Assembly: GCA_963704825.1 (NCBI GenBank)
Contig: CAVPHV010000011.1
Location: 1-64,000 of the forward strand
DNA: 64,000 nt
Reading direction: 5' to 3'
Source of the DNA: CAVPHV01 sp963704825
Lineage (GTDB): Bacteria > Actinomycetota > Acidimicrobiia > Spongiisociales > UBA5794
The notes under the pieces are model-generated. The model had not been told where the DNA came from and did no database searches. It saw only the letters and a program-made list of their open reading frames with translations. Made by a program: the position numbers and the translations under genes. Below, piece by piece: positions 24,193-34,401 of this stretch (positions within the stretch are counted from its first letter, which is position 1; each line of letters starts with the position of its first letter).

Positions 24193-25232
24193 GGTTCGAC
24201 GATGACCTTCAGGGCTCCGTCGCGGCGTTCATTGAATGTGTCGAGTGCTTCGGGGAACGAGGTCAGCGGGAACTGGTGGGTGATCAGCTCCCGGACCCGC
24301 ATCTGCCCGTTCATCACCAGCGGAATGACCTGTCGCATCTCCCCCGCCGAGGCGCGCGACCCGACCAACTCCAGCTCGTAGAGCACGAGGTTCTGAAGCG
24401 ACAGCTCCACTGGCCCAACCGGAATGCCGACGCAAGCTACCCGCCCGCCATTGCGCAGGACATCAAGACTCCACTGGAACGTGACGGGAACACCGACACA
24501 CTCGAGCACAACGTCGGCGCCCACGCCGTCGGTGAGGTCTCGGATCGACTTCACCGGGTCGTCGGCGCGCGAGTCGACGATCTCATTCCCCATCTCCTCC
24601 GCCTTTGAGAGCCGCGAGCCTCGCCCGACCAGAATCACGCGGCCGGCGCCACGGGCCCGAGCCGCCTCGGCGGCCAGGAGACCAACCGGGCCGGGGCCGA
24701 GCACCACCACGGTGTCTCCCGGCTTGTTCCCGCCGCGGTTGGCAGTGTGAAGTGCGATCGACGCTGGGTCGAGGACCGCTCCTTCGCCATAGGAAAGGGC
24801 GTCGGGCAGGTGGAACACCGATTTTGCGCCGTGCACGACGTACTCGGCATAGGCGCCCTGATAGTTGTGCCCGTACTGGCGGTGGAGGCCTTCCTTGCCG
24901 TAGTTCTCGCACAAGTTGTAGCGGCCCTCGACGCACTTCTGGCAGAAGCCACACGCGTCGTGCGATGTCCCGGCCACCCGGTCGCCAACGGCCCATCCCA
25001 GCGCCCCGGCCCCCGGGCCGAGCTCAACAATATCCCCCGACCACTCATGGCCGGGAATGAAGGGATAGCTCGGCGGCCAGAAGCCTGGATAGTCACCTTT
25101 GAGTAGATGGGCATCGGTGCCGCAGATGGTCACCGCTTGGACCCGGCACTTCACCTCGAACGGACCCGGCTCCGGCTCAGGAACGTCCTCGACCGACATG
25201 ACGTTTGGCTCGGTTACGACAAGGGCTTTCAT
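24189..25232 (-). CDS. zinc-dependent alcohol/sorbitol-type dehydrogenase
   Basis: A 347-residue medium-chain dehydrogenase. The catalytic zinc ligand is in TICGTDAH, followed by PGHEWSGDIV and the structural-zinc cysteine cluster ACGFCQKCVEGRYNLC. The NAD fold has VVLGPGPVGLLAAEAARA. Threonine dehydrogenase, sorbitol dehydrogenase and galactitol dehydrogenase are near relatives; the substrate cannot be fixed. ATG 25232 is preferred over longer frames because GAAAGG lies six bases upstream. It is the middle gene of the cyclase-ADH-MFS operon. Confidence 0.87.
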   Translation of the reverse strand: MKALVVTEPNVMSVEDVPEPEPGPFEVKCRVQAVTICGTDAHLLKGDYPGFWPPSYPFIPGHEWSGDIVELGPGAGALGWAVGDRVAGTSHDACGFCQKCVEGRYNLCENYGKEGLHRQYGHNYQGAYAEYVVHGAKSVFHLPDALSYGEGAVLDPASIALHTANRGGNKPGDTVVVLGPGPVGLLAAEAARARGAGRVILVGRGSRLSKAEEMGNEIVDSRADDPVKSIRDLTDGVGADVVLECVGVPVTFQWSLDVLRNGGRVACVGIPVGPVELSLQNLVLYELELVGSRASAGEMRQVIPLVMNGQMRVRELITHQFPLTSFPEALDTFNERRDGALKVIVEP

Positions 25233-25246
25233 CGTCGCCTTTCGTC

Positions 25247-26137
25247 TCAGATGACTGCGAGCGGATCCACCATTGATCCCGTTGCTCCGCTGATCTTCAG
25301 CGGGAGCGCGACGAAGAGGAACTCGTAGACCTTCGCTGCTGCAATCTCCTCGAGGTAGGCACTCTCCATCAGGTAGATGCCGTTCTCGATGAGCAACCGC
25401 GCATGTACCGGCTGGGGGTTGGCCGGGGTGCCACGGTCGGGAGCGGGTTGTACCTCGTACGTCTCGGTGTCGGTGCCGGTGCCAATCACGCCCCGCTCGA
25501 GCAGCCATTCGGCGGCAGAGATGTCGGGTCCCGCCGTCAAGTGGGCCTTCATCTTCTCCTCGTCCGGCCAGTACTTCAGATATCCCGTGCGGATGAGCAC
25601 CACATCCCAGGGGCGAACCTCCACACCTTCCGAATCTGCGATGGCTTGCATCTCGGTGGCATCGATCGGCGACCCGGCCGGTAAGGCATCGACGCCGCGA
25701 TAAGCAGGCGCATCAAGCAACACCCCGCGGGTGAAGAAAGGCGGCATCTTGGCCGCGTCTCCGAAACTGGGGCCTTTGTCGGTGAGGTGCTCCGCGGTGT
25801 TCCCACCGCCATACCAGCGGTTTTCCGGCCCGATCGTCATGTGGGCCAGCGCATCGAAATGCGTACCGGAGTGAGCGGTGCCGCTGACAACGTCGGCCAT
25901 GTACCCGAGGCCAACGTCATTGGGTGGGCCCCACGGCTGGGCACCTTCGGCGCGGATCCCACCGGGGGTACGGTAGTTGGTCACCTGAAACGGTGGATGC
26001 CCCGGAAACAGCGGCATCCCCGGGAATCTGGCTGCGGCCAATGAGAACCACGTTCCCGTCTTGACCATTCTGGCTGCTTCAACGATCTTGTCTGCGGGCA
26101 GGTCGCCCGCCGGGCCGACTTCCTTGTACTCAGTCAT
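25247..26137 (-). CDS. cyclase-family (kynurenine formamidase-like) metal hydrolase
   Basis: A 296-residue protein of the putative cyclase family (PF04199). The metal-binding motif SGTHFDALAHM is present, together with the downstream DVVLIRTGY and the ESAYLEEIAAAKVYEFLFVALPLKI-like end. Members open amide or lactone rings of small carboxylic compounds. It is the first gene of the leftward operon, 14 bp before the alcohol dehydrogenase gene, divergent from the E1 genes. The reaction here is unknown. Confidence 0.83.
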   Translation of the reverse strand: MTEYKEVGPAGDLPADKIVEAARMVKTGTWFSLAAARFPGMPLFPGHPPFQVTNYRTPGGIRAEGAQPWGPPNDVGLGYMADVVSGTAHSGTHFDALAHMTIGPENRWYGGGNTAEHLTDKGPSFGDAAKMPPFFTRGVLLDAPAYRGVDALPAGSPIDATEMQAIADSEGVEVRPWDVVLIRTGYLKYWPDEEKMKAHLTAGPDISAAEWLLERGVIGTGTDTETYEVQPAPDRGTPANPQPVHARLLIENGIYLMESAYLEEIAAAKVYEFLFVALPLKISGATGSMVDPLAVI

Positions 26138-26307
26138 TGCTGCTCCATGAGTGCGTCGGACGATCTCACATCACCACATCGGACGGCGTCGCGCCTCGCC
26201 CGCGGCGAGCTCGAGTGAGCGAGGGGTCTCGGCCCCGGACGGGACCGCACCGCGCGGACCTGCCCGCATCGAGCCCGTCGGCTAGACCTCTCGCCCCACA
26301 TACGACT

Positions 26308-26333
26308 AACCTATCGATAATCGATGATAGGTT
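26308..26333. promoter_or_regulatory. inverted-repeat operator between cyclase and E1 operons
   Basis: AACCTATC and GATAGGTT are perfect 8-bp arms around the 10-bp spacer GATAATCGAT. The site is the only clear symmetry in the divergent promoter region and is 79 bp before the E1-alpha start. A dimeric regulator such as GntR or TetR type is plausible; no regulator gene is adjacent. Confidence 0.5.
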
Positions 26334-26411
26334 CGCGAGAAGTCGATCGTCAACCGCAGAGCGCAACCCGTCAAGGCGCGATCCGACCATCCGAATAGCT
26401 GAGGAGCCGCG

Positions 26412-27422
26412 ATGAGCGACATGCCTCCCAACGGCGCCACCCAATCCCCAGGTTCGGGCACGACCATCCCCACCCCGACCCGCCTCGAGATGTACTCCGC
26501 CATGTGGAGGGCACGAGTCTTCGAGCAACGCGCCTACGACCTGTTCATGCAAGGCCTCGTCAAGGGCACCACCCACCTCGGGACTGGTCAGGAGGCAGTC
26601 GCCGCCGGATTCTCGACGGCGATGAGCGCCGACGATATGACGTTCTGCACCTATCGAGGTCACAACCACACGCTGCTCCGCGGCGCTCCGATGGACTCGC
26701 TGCATGGGCGAATTGGCTCGGGCGCGAGCATCGGGTGTCTGCGGCGGCAAGGGCGGTTCGATGCACCTGACCGACGTCGACAAAGCGCGCCATGGGTTCC
26801 TACGCCATCGTGGGAGCGCATCTTCCGGTCGCCGCCGGCGCCGCCTGGGCTCGCCCGATGCGAGGCACCGGGCAGGTGACCGGTGTGCTTCTTCGGCGAC
26901 GGCACCACCAACATCGGAGCCTTCCACGAGGCGGTCAACCTCGCTGCGGTGTGGAACCTCCCGGTCGTGTTCGTGTGCGAGAACAACCTATACATGGAGT
27001 ACACGCCGATCTCGGCGGTGATCCGCAGTCGAGTACCCCGCCGCAGACCGGGCCGTCGGCCTACGGACTCGATCCGCATCATCGTCGACGGCAACGACGC
27101 CGACGCCGTCTACGTCATGGCCACGGCCAGGCTCTCGAGCGGGCCCGCAGCTGGCGAAGGCCCCTCCCTCGTCGAGGCGCTCACCTACCGGCACAAGGGC
27201 CACTCCCGAGCCGATCCCGGCAAGTACCGTCCCGACGATGAGGTGGCCGTCGTGGATGGATCGAGATCCGATCGTCCGTCTACCGCGGCTCGTCTCGAAG
27301 CCATGGGGATCGACCCGCCACCGATCCTCGACGACGATCGAGGAGGCAGCCCGGGCCGAGATCGATGCCGCCACGTGCAGGCCGCGCAAGCGCGTCCCCC
27401 GAACCCGGACCTGATACGCTGA
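26412..27422 (+). pseudogene. 2-oxoacid dehydrogenase E1 alpha subunit, multiply frameshifted
   Basis: Pieces of a pyruvate/acetoin dehydrogenase E1-alpha can be read in alternating frames: RLEMYSAMWRARVFEQRAY and TYRGHNHTLLRG; then SGVCGGKGGSMHL; then MGSYAIVGAHLPVAAGAAW; then CFFGDGTTNIGAFHEAVNLA with the ThDP motif and EALTYRHKGHSRADPG. At least six to eight one-base indels are needed, near 26700, 26790, 26880, 27030, 27060, 27250 and 27335. Between indels the family motifs are well kept, so sequencing or assembly error is as likely as real decay. ATG 26412 has GAGGAG upstream. Confidence 0.85.
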
Positions 27423-27455
27423 TGACCCAGGTCTGTGGGCAGATGGAGGCTCTTC

Positions 27456-28480
27456 ATGGCGGAACTGACCTACCGCGGCCGCGGTCGCCCGGGGCATCGC
27501 CCAGGAGATGGAACGCGATCCTCGCGTCGTCCTCATCGGCGAGGACGTCGCCGCCGCCGGCGGCGTGTTCAAGACCACCGAGGGCCTGCTGTGAGCGGTT
27601 CGGCCCGCGAGCGGGTCCGCGACACGCCGATCTCCGAGGAGGCCATCATCGGCGGGATCATGGGCGCGGCCATGAACGGCCTGCGGCCGATCGGCGAGCT
27701 CATGTTCAGCGACTTCCTGGCGACCTGCTGGGACATCGTGGTCAACCAGATCGCCAAGACCCGCTACATGACCGACGGCCAGATCGCACCTGCCGCTGGT
27801 CATCCGCACCGCCAACGGCGGCGGGACCCGCTTCGGCGGACAGCACTCCCAGAGCGTCGAGAACTGGGCGATGGCGATCCCCGGCCTCAAGGTGGTGGCG
27901 CCGTCGACCCCGGCGCGACGTAGTCGGCTTGATGGCGGCGGCGGTCCGCGATCCCGACCCGGTCGATCTTCTTCGAGCACAAGAAGCTGTTCGCCGTCAA
28001 GGAGGACGTGCCCGACGGCGAGATCGTCGACACGACTGGGGCAGGCGCGCGGTCCGCACCACCGGCGATCCGACGTCACCATCGTGGCGCTGGCGGCGAT
28101 GGTGCCCGGTGGCGCTCGAGGCCGCCGAGCCTGCTGGCCGTCCAGGGCGTCTCGGCCGAGGTGATCGACCTGCGCAGCCTGGTGCCCGCTCGACACCGCC
28201 ACCCTGCCTGCGATCGGTGGCCAGGACCGGCCGGCTGGTCACCGTCGAGGAGAACCCCCGCCTGTGCGGGTGGGGGCCGAGATCGCCTCGATCGTGGCCG
28301 AGGAGTGCCTCTGGGATCTCGACGGTCCCATCGTGCGGGTGACGACGCCCCACATCCCGCTGCCCGGCGGCCGCCGAACTGGAGGACCTGGCGATCCCGT
28401 CCGCCGACCAAGTCGTCGAGGCCGTCCTGAACGGCGATGGCGATGAAGATCCAATCAGACTCTCGACAACCACCCCTGAG
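27456..28480 (+). pseudogene. 2-oxoacid dehydrogenase E1 beta subunit, multiply frameshifted
   Basis: ATG 27456 follows GGAGG. In shifting frames one reads VVLIGEDVAAAGGVFK, TPISEEAIIGGIMGAAMNG, GGGTRFGGQHSQSVE, PGLKVVAPSTP, IFFEHKKLFA, VSAEVIDLRSLVP and TGRLVTVEENPRLCGWG, the regular order of an E1-beta subunit. Indels occur near 27480, 27595, 27615, 27790, 27925, 27965 and several later points. An apparent in-frame TGA (27592-27594) is explained by one of these shifts. With E1-alpha it would decarboxylate a 2-oxoacid. No E2 or E3 gene follows; an intact mmsA-like gene does. The stop position is approximate. Confidence 0.85.
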
Positions 28481-28489
28481 GAGAACAAC

Positions 28490-30004
28490 ATGACCAAGCG
28501 GCTCAAGTACCTCGTCGGCGGCGAGTGGAGAGAATCCACGACCGAGGAGTGGTACCCAATCACCAACAGCAGCACGGGCGAGGTCATGGCCGAGGCGCCA
28601 CGTTGTACCCCCGAGGAGATCGACCAAGCCGTCGCCGCCGCCCATGGTGCCTACCCGGCATGGCGGGACACGCCCATCACCGAGCGGGTCCAGGTCATGT
28701 ACCGCCTCAAGGAGCTGCTCGAGCACGAACTCCACGATCTGGCGATGCTGCTGGCCACCGAGATGGGCAAGAGCTACGCCGAGGCGCGTGGCGACGTACT
28801 CAAGGCGATCGAGGTCGTCGAGTTGGCCTGCGCCACCCCGGTGACGCTGATGGGCGACTCGCTGATGAACGTATCAACCGGCTACGACACGGTGACCTAC
28901 CGCGAGCCGCTCGGCGTGTTCGTCGGTATCGCGCCGTGGAACTTCCCGGCGATGATCCCGATGGGCTGGATGATGCCGCTGGCGGTGACCACCGGGAACA
29001 CCATGGTCATGAAGGCGGCGTCGTACGTCCCCCAGACCTCGATGCGGATGGCCGAATTGCTCGAGCAGGCCGGCCTCCCCGCCGGGGTCTTCAATCTCGT
29101 GACCTGCTCGCGCCATGAAGCCGAGCGCCTCCTCACTCACCCCGACGTGCGTGGCGTCTCGTTTGTCGGCTCCAAGAAGGTCGGCGCCCATGTCTACGCC
29201 ACCGCGGCCGCCCACGGCAAGCGGGTCCAAGCATTGACCGAAGCCAAGAACCATGCACTCATCCTGCGCGACGCTCCGATCAAGGCAACCGCCCAACGGG
29301 TGATCAACTCGGCATTCGGCTGCGCCGGCGAACGCTGCATGGCGCTTCCGGTGATCGTGGTCGAAGAGGCCATCGCCGACGAGCTCGTCGCCACCATCAG
29401 CAAACTGGCACAGGAACGCACCATCGGCCCTGCCTACGAAGAGACCACCGATATGGGGCCGCTCGTCAACGCCGAGCACAAGGAGTTCGTCACCGGTTGG
29501 ATCGAGAAGTCGATCGATGAAGGTGCCGAGCTGGTGCTCGACGGCCGAACGATCGAGGTCGCCGGCCACGAGAACGGTTTCTACGTCGGCCCCACCGTCT
29601 TCGATCATGTCACCGAGGACATGGCCTGTGGCCGCGACGAGGTCTTTGGCCCCGTCCTGTACGTCAAGCGGGTCCAGAACTTCGATGAAGGCGTCGAGGT
29701 CATCAACGCCAGCGAGTTCGCCAACGGGGCTTCGATCTTCACCCGCAGCGGTTACCACGCCCGCGAGTTCGCCCGCCGCATCGACGGCGGCATGGTCGGC
29801 GTGAACGTCGGCATCCCGGTGCCGATCTCGGTCTTCCCGTTCAGCGGTCACAAGAACAGCTTCTACGGAGACCTCCACGTCATGGGTCGCGACGGCGTGG
29901 CCTTCTTCACCGAGACAAAGTCGGTGACAAGCTACTGGTTCGACGAGGAAGCGCTCAAGGGCGACAAGGTCGGCACCTGGGAAGGCACCATCACCCGCAG
30001 CTGA
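28490..30004 (+). CDS. mmsA: methylmalonate-semialdehyde dehydrogenase (CoA-acylating)
   Basis: A 504-residue ALDH of the MmsA/IolA group. It shows FVGIAPWNFPAMIP, FVGSKKVGAHVY, the catalytic FGCAGERCMA and the group-specific end VPISVFPFSGHKNSFYGDLH followed by TETKSVTSYWF. It oxidises methylmalonate or malonate semialdehyde to propionyl- or acetyl-CoA in valine, beta-alanine or inositol breakdown. The ATG has GAGGAG upstream, 10 bp after the apparent E1-beta end. The frame is intact, in contrast to the E1 genes directly upstream. Confidence 0.92.
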   Translation: MTKRLKYLVGGEWRESTTEEWYPITNSSTGEVMAEAPRCTPEEIDQAVAAAHGAYPAWRDTPITERVQVMYRLKELLEHELHDLAMLLATEMGKSYAEARGDVLKAIEVVELACATPVTLMGDSLMNVSTGYDTVTYREPLGVFVGIAPWNFPAMIPMGWMMPLAVTTGNTMVMKAASYVPQTSMRMAELLEQAGLPAGVFNLVTCSRHEAERLLTHPDVRGVSFVGSKKVGAHVYATAAAHGKRVQALTEAKNHALILRDAPIKATAQRVINSAFGCAGERCMALPVIVVEEAIADELVATISKLAQERTIGPAYEETTDMGPLVNAEHKEFVTGWIEKSIDEGAELVLDGRTIEVAGHENGFYVGPTVFDHVTEDMACGRDEVFGPVLYVKRVQNFDEGVEVINASEFANGASIFTRSGYHAREFARRIDGGMVGVNVGIPVPISVFPFSGHKNSFYGDLHVMGRDGVAFFTETKSVTSYWFDEEALKGDKVGTWEGTITRS

Positions 30005-30170
30005 AAGGACCAATGTCGAGATCCTGGCGTTGTCGCCTGTTCGGCTTCTTGAACCGGTGGAACGACCCTTGGGTACACCACTCGAAGACCCATCCCATCA
30101 AGCGGCGACCAAGCGGTGGGAGCTCAAGGTTGGGCAGCGGGCAAGCACCGTCACCATGACGAGGAGTCGG

Positions 30171-31013
30171 ATGCCTGAGAGGTCGATACGACTGGAGGGC
30201 GCTCCGAACTTCCGTGACCTCGGGGGGTTGCCCGCTGCAGGCGGAGCAACCGTAGCGCACGGTCGGGTGTTCCGGTCCGGGAACCTGGCAAACCTGACCG
30301 ACACCGATGTCGCCCGACTCACCTCCGTTGGCATACGCACGGTCATCGACTTTCGGCACGAGTTCGAGGTTGAGGCGTTCGGCACCGATCGGCTTCCCCC
30401 CGGGGCCAACTACCTCTCGCTGCCGATCACCGCAGGCGGCATGGACGCCTCTACCCACGAGGCCTTGCGCGGCGGCGACCTGACCGCCCTCCCCGACCTG
30501 ACCGTCGCCAATCGCAAGTTCGTCCGCAACAACCGCCGTGAACTCGGCGAACTCCTCCGCATCCTCGCCGAACCCGGCAATCTTCCGGCCATCTTCCACT
30601 GCATCGGGGGGAAGGACCGAACCGGCATCGCCGCCGCCGTCCTCCTATCGGCCCTCGGTGTGCCCTGGACGAAGGTGCAAGCCGACTACCTCGCTACCAA
30701 CCAGCAGGTCGGAATGCGGGCCGACCAGCAACTCGCCCACCTGGCGAGGACAACCGGCTACCAGGACAAGCCGAGCCCAGCCTCGCTCGAGGCGGCACGA
30801 CGCTTCTTCGTGCTCGAAGCTCGGTACATCGATGCCGCCCGCGAAGAGATGATCGCCTGCGCCGGCTCGGTCGATGACTACATCCGGTGCGATCTGGAAG
30901 TCACCCCGGCCACCGTCGCTCGCCTGAGACACGGACTCCTCGAGTCCGCAACGGGTCCAGACGCCGCTACCTCGCCATCCAACGCCACCAACCAAACGGA
31001 GCCGTTGCCATGA
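30171..31013 (+). CDS. protein tyrosine/serine phosphatase (IphP-like)
   Basis: A 280-residue phosphatase with the P-loop HCIGGKDRTG (Cys near residue 144), catalytic Asp region in the preceding loop and the N-terminal NFRDLGG motif that marks IphP/LipA-type phosphatases. These remove phosphate from phosphotyrosine, phosphoserine or phosphoinositide. ATG 30171 has GAGGAG six bases before it; an upstream ATG at 30156 lacks this. It ends in ATGA overlap with the PPDK-like gene, suggesting linked expression. Why a phosphatase precedes a PEP-utilising enzyme is unclear. Confidence 0.87.
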   Translation: MPERSIRLEGAPNFRDLGGLPAAGGATVAHGRVFRSGNLANLTDTDVARLTSVGIRTVIDFRHEFEVEAFGTDRLPPGANYLSLPITAGGMDASTHEALRGGDLTALPDLTVANRKFVRNNRRELGELLRILAEPGNLPAIFHCIGGKDRTGIAAAVLLSALGVPWTKVQADYLATNQQVGMRADQQLAHLARTTGYQDKPSPASLEAARRFFVLEARYIDAAREEMIACAGSVDDYIRCDLEVTPATVARLRHGLLESATGPDAATSPSNATNQTEPLP

Positions 31014-33147
31014 CGTACATCTACGCGTTCGACCACGAGCACGACATCTCACTCGACGAGATGAAGCGCCTCGTCGGAGGCAAAGGAGCGAACCTCGCAG
31101 TCATGACCGGGCGTCTGGGCTTGCCAGTCCCCCCGGCTTCACGATCTCGACGGCCGCATGTCGCTCCTACTTGACCGATGGCTGGCCCATGGGCCTCGAC
31201 GATGAACTGCGCGAGCACGTTGCACATCTCGAGACTGCCGTCGGGAGACGTTTCGGCGACCCCGAAGATCCCCTACTGGTGAGTGTGCGCTCCGGGGCCC
31301 CGGTATCGATGCCAGGGATGATGGACACCATCCTCAACATCGGTCTGAACGAGTCGACCGCGGCAGGCATCGCAGCACTCACCGCGGATCCGGACTTCGC
31401 CGCGGCATGTCACCAGCGCCTCGCTGCGATGTACTGCGACATCGTTGGCGTCGACCGCGTCCCTGACGATCCGTGGGAACAGCTACGAGCAGCCGTCGAA
31501 GCGGTCTTCCAGTCATGGAACGGCGACCGGGCCCGCAGCTACCGCGCTCACGAGGGCATTCCGGACGATATGGCAACGGGGGTGAACGTCCAGGCGATGG
31601 TGTTCGGCAATCGGGACGACACGTCGGCGACCGGGGTTGTCTTCACCAGAAACCCGGCAACCGGCGAGAACGGTCTCTACGGCGACGTGCTATTCAACGC
31701 TCAAGGCGAGGACGTCGTGGCCGGAACTCACGCTACTGAGCCACTCGCCACGCTCGAGGCGCGGCTGCCCCACCTCGGTGCAGAGCTTCGCCGCTACTGC
31801 GACATTCTGGAGCGGCACTACGCCGACGTCTGCGACATCGAATTCACGATCGAACAGGGAAAACTCTGGATGCTGCAGACTCGCATCGGCAAACGAAGTC
31901 CGCAGGCGGCGCTGCGGATCGCCGTCGAAATGGCAGAGGACCCCGATTTCCCGCTGACCCGAGCCGAAGCGATCGAGCGTGTGGCCGAGCATCTCATCGA
32001 CCCTCCGCGCATCAGCACCGAGCCGGACGTGGACCTCCCCCTAGCTACCGTTGGTCTGCCGGCGTCGCCGGGTGTCGTGTCCGGTGAGATCGTCACCACC
32101 CCCGACGCCGCAGTCTCGAGCGCTGCTTCGGGAAGACCGGTCATCCTTGTCCGCAGAGAGACCTCACCCGATGATGTTCACGGTATGGCGCAATCCGTCG
32201 GGATCCTGACCACAACGGGGGGTCTGGCGAGCCACGCCGCTGTGGTCGCCCGCGGCTGGGGCATTCCAGCAGTAGTCGGCGCCTCAGCCGTCGCGGTCGA
32301 ACCCGATCGCGTCACCATCGGCGATCGTCACCTCGCGCCCGGTGACCTGATCACCATCGACGGGACGAGCGGCGCGGTTCTCATCGGCGCAGTCAGCGGC
32401 AAGAGCGTGACGGTGCCCGAGGCCGAGATCTTGCTGACCTGGGCCGATGAGCTGGGTATCGAGATCGACGAGTCAAGCCCAGGAGGCACTCCGATGAATG
32501 AACCCGCTTACATGGGCGACCCGGCAGCCGTAGCCCCGGAGGGCCTTATCCGGATCCTCGTCATCAAGGGATTTGCCGTGCCCGAGGCGCTGGCTGAAGC
32601 CTTTGGGACCTCAGAGGGCGAAGTGACGTCAGCTCTAGACCGGCTCGTCGCCGACGGATTGGCCGCCATGGTTGGGGCCATGTTCCAGTTGACCGACGAT
32701 GGCAAAGCCGTGGGCAATGAGTTGCTGGCATCTGATCGGCGGCGTTGGGGAACCGACAACGCTGCCCGGGCCCTCGATGCCTTTGTTGCCCTGGACCACC
32801 GGGTGAAGGAGATCGTGACGGCCTGGCAGATGCGTGAGGTGGACGGCGCGATGGCTTTGAACGACCACGCCGACGCGGCGTACGACACAGGGGTGCTCGC
32901 AGACCTCGCCGCCCTCCACACCGACGCCGACGCCTGGCTGGCCCCGCTCGATCAAGAGCTCCCGCGGCTCACGACCTACCGTACCCGGTTGGCGAGAGCG
33001 GCGGCTTTGGTCGCGGACGGCAACCCCGAGTTCATCGCCTCACCCCGGTTGGACAGCTATCACAACGTGTGGTTTGAGCTCCACGAAGACCTCATCTTGC
33101 TCGCCGGCAGGACCCGAGAGGATGAGGTCGCCGCGGGCCGGGCTTGA
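31010..33147 (+). pseudogene. PPDK-like ATP-grasp/phosphohistidine protein with novel C-terminus (one frameshift)
   Basis: Two frames join into one 712-residue protein if one C is restored in the C-tract before GGCTTC (about 31128-31133). The ATP-grasp domain has LVGGKGANLAVMT and VSVRSGAPVSMPGMMDT; the phosphohistidine domain has TTTGGLASHAAVVARG (His about 408). After residue about 495 comes a 220-residue helical region with a winged-helix-like stretch, not the usual PEP/pyruvate TIM barrel. Rifampin phosphotransferase also lacks the barrel, so transfer of phosphate to another acceptor is possible. The frameshift lies in a homopolymer: sequencing error or slippage. Confidence 0.78.
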
Positions 33148-33155
33148 CCTGCGTC

Positions 33156-34384
33156 TCAGATTTCATCAGCCCAGCGGGCGTAATGCTCGATCAGCCGGCG
33201 GGCCATCGCGACCCCAAAGGCCGGAGCGTTGATGTCGGCATCGACCTCAACCAACTCGACATGCGGTTCGAGGTGGGCTCGTAGGGTCGATGCCAGCGCC
33301 TCATCGGCATCTGCGTCATAGAACACGCCACCGGGCACGGCATAGGACGAAGCACCCCCCAGCGGCAGAAACAACGTCACCGGACCTCGAGCCGCATTGA
33401 GTTTCTCCGCCACGAGTCTTCCGTATTCAGCAGCCTCTTTGGGGTTGCTGCGAACCAGCGTGATCGAAGGATTGTGAGCGTAAGTGGTCCGGGTGCGATA
33501 CGTCACGGGAACGGCATCGGGAGGTGTGAAGGTGATCTGGTCGTACGCTCCGACGGATACCACTTGAGGCAGACCCAGCGATCCAGCGATCTCGAGCCGA
33601 TCTGGACCGGCCGTGAGGGTGCCGCCGGCAACCTCGTCCATCAGTTCGGTGGTGGTCGCATCAAAGACGGCCGTGATGTACCCGCTTTCCACGAGGGACT
33701 CCATCGAACGCCCCCCGGCTCCCGTCGCATGGAACACCAACAGCTCAAAACCGGCCGCCTCGAGGATGGGCCGAGCGTGCTCGACACAAGGGGTAGTCGT
33801 TCCGTACATGGTGACCCCGACGAGGGGCCGCGTCGTCTCCGACCCAACAAATGTCTCGTGGGTCCGAGCCATTGCGGAAACCGCGGCTGCGGCGTTGCTG
33901 AGGATGCGAGCGGACAGGGCATTGATTCCCGCAATGTCAAAAACGGAGTACATCATGGCGATGTCCGAGGTACCCACGAAGGAGCTGATGTCACCGGATC
34001 CCATCGTCGAAAGCAGCAGCTTCGGGACGCCGATCGGCAATCCCCTCATGGCTCGCGATATGAGCGAGGATCCACCGGATCCGCCCATCCCGACAATCCC
34101 GTCCAGCCTGCCTTCGTCGTAAAGACGCCGTACGATGACCGCAGCACCGTCGGCCATGGCCGTCACCGCCGCACCACGATCGCCAGCCGTCACGAGTTCG
34201 TCGAGGTTGGCTCCGGCTGCCGCGGCGACGTCGTATCGGCTGAGCTCGACCGGATAGGGCGGGTCATCGAGCACCCCGGCGTTGATCATCACTATCTCAC
34301 AGCCGGCCGCAGCCACCCGGTCGCGCAAGAAAGGTACTCACGACCCTTCGTGTCGAGCGTCCCGAGGAGTATGACGGTGGCCAT
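33156..34384 (-). pseudogene. Tm-1-like ATP-binding protein (UPF0261), one N-terminal frameshift
   Basis: The gene covers 409 residues if one T is restored near 34331: the start reads MATVILLGTLDTKGREYL, then the frame continues as RDRVAAAGCEIVMINAG. Further UPF0261 hallmarks are GIVGMGGSGGSSLIS, MGSGDISSFVGTSDI, NPSITLVRSNP and PLGGASSYAVPGG. The family is related to the plant Tm-1 resistance protein and is found in bacterial catabolic clusters; its reaction is unclear. Without the repair the protein would begin at an internal codon. It lies 18 bp after palindrome copy 2, in line with the upstream ALDH gene. Confidence 0.82.
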
Positions 34385-34401
34385 GGGCGGACTACCCTGA
34401 G

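Noticed and set aside
26306..26503. A 65-residue leftward ORF across the E1-alpha start
   Set aside because: It covers the operator and the antisense of the E1-alpha N-terminus, has no ribosome site and no recognisable motif.
27592..27594. In-frame TGA within the E1-beta sequence as a possible selenocysteine codon, given selAB in the window
   Set aside because: The TGA arises from a one-base shift: the next bases read ERFG in another frame, the surroundings carry many other indels, and E1-beta proteins are not known selenoproteins.
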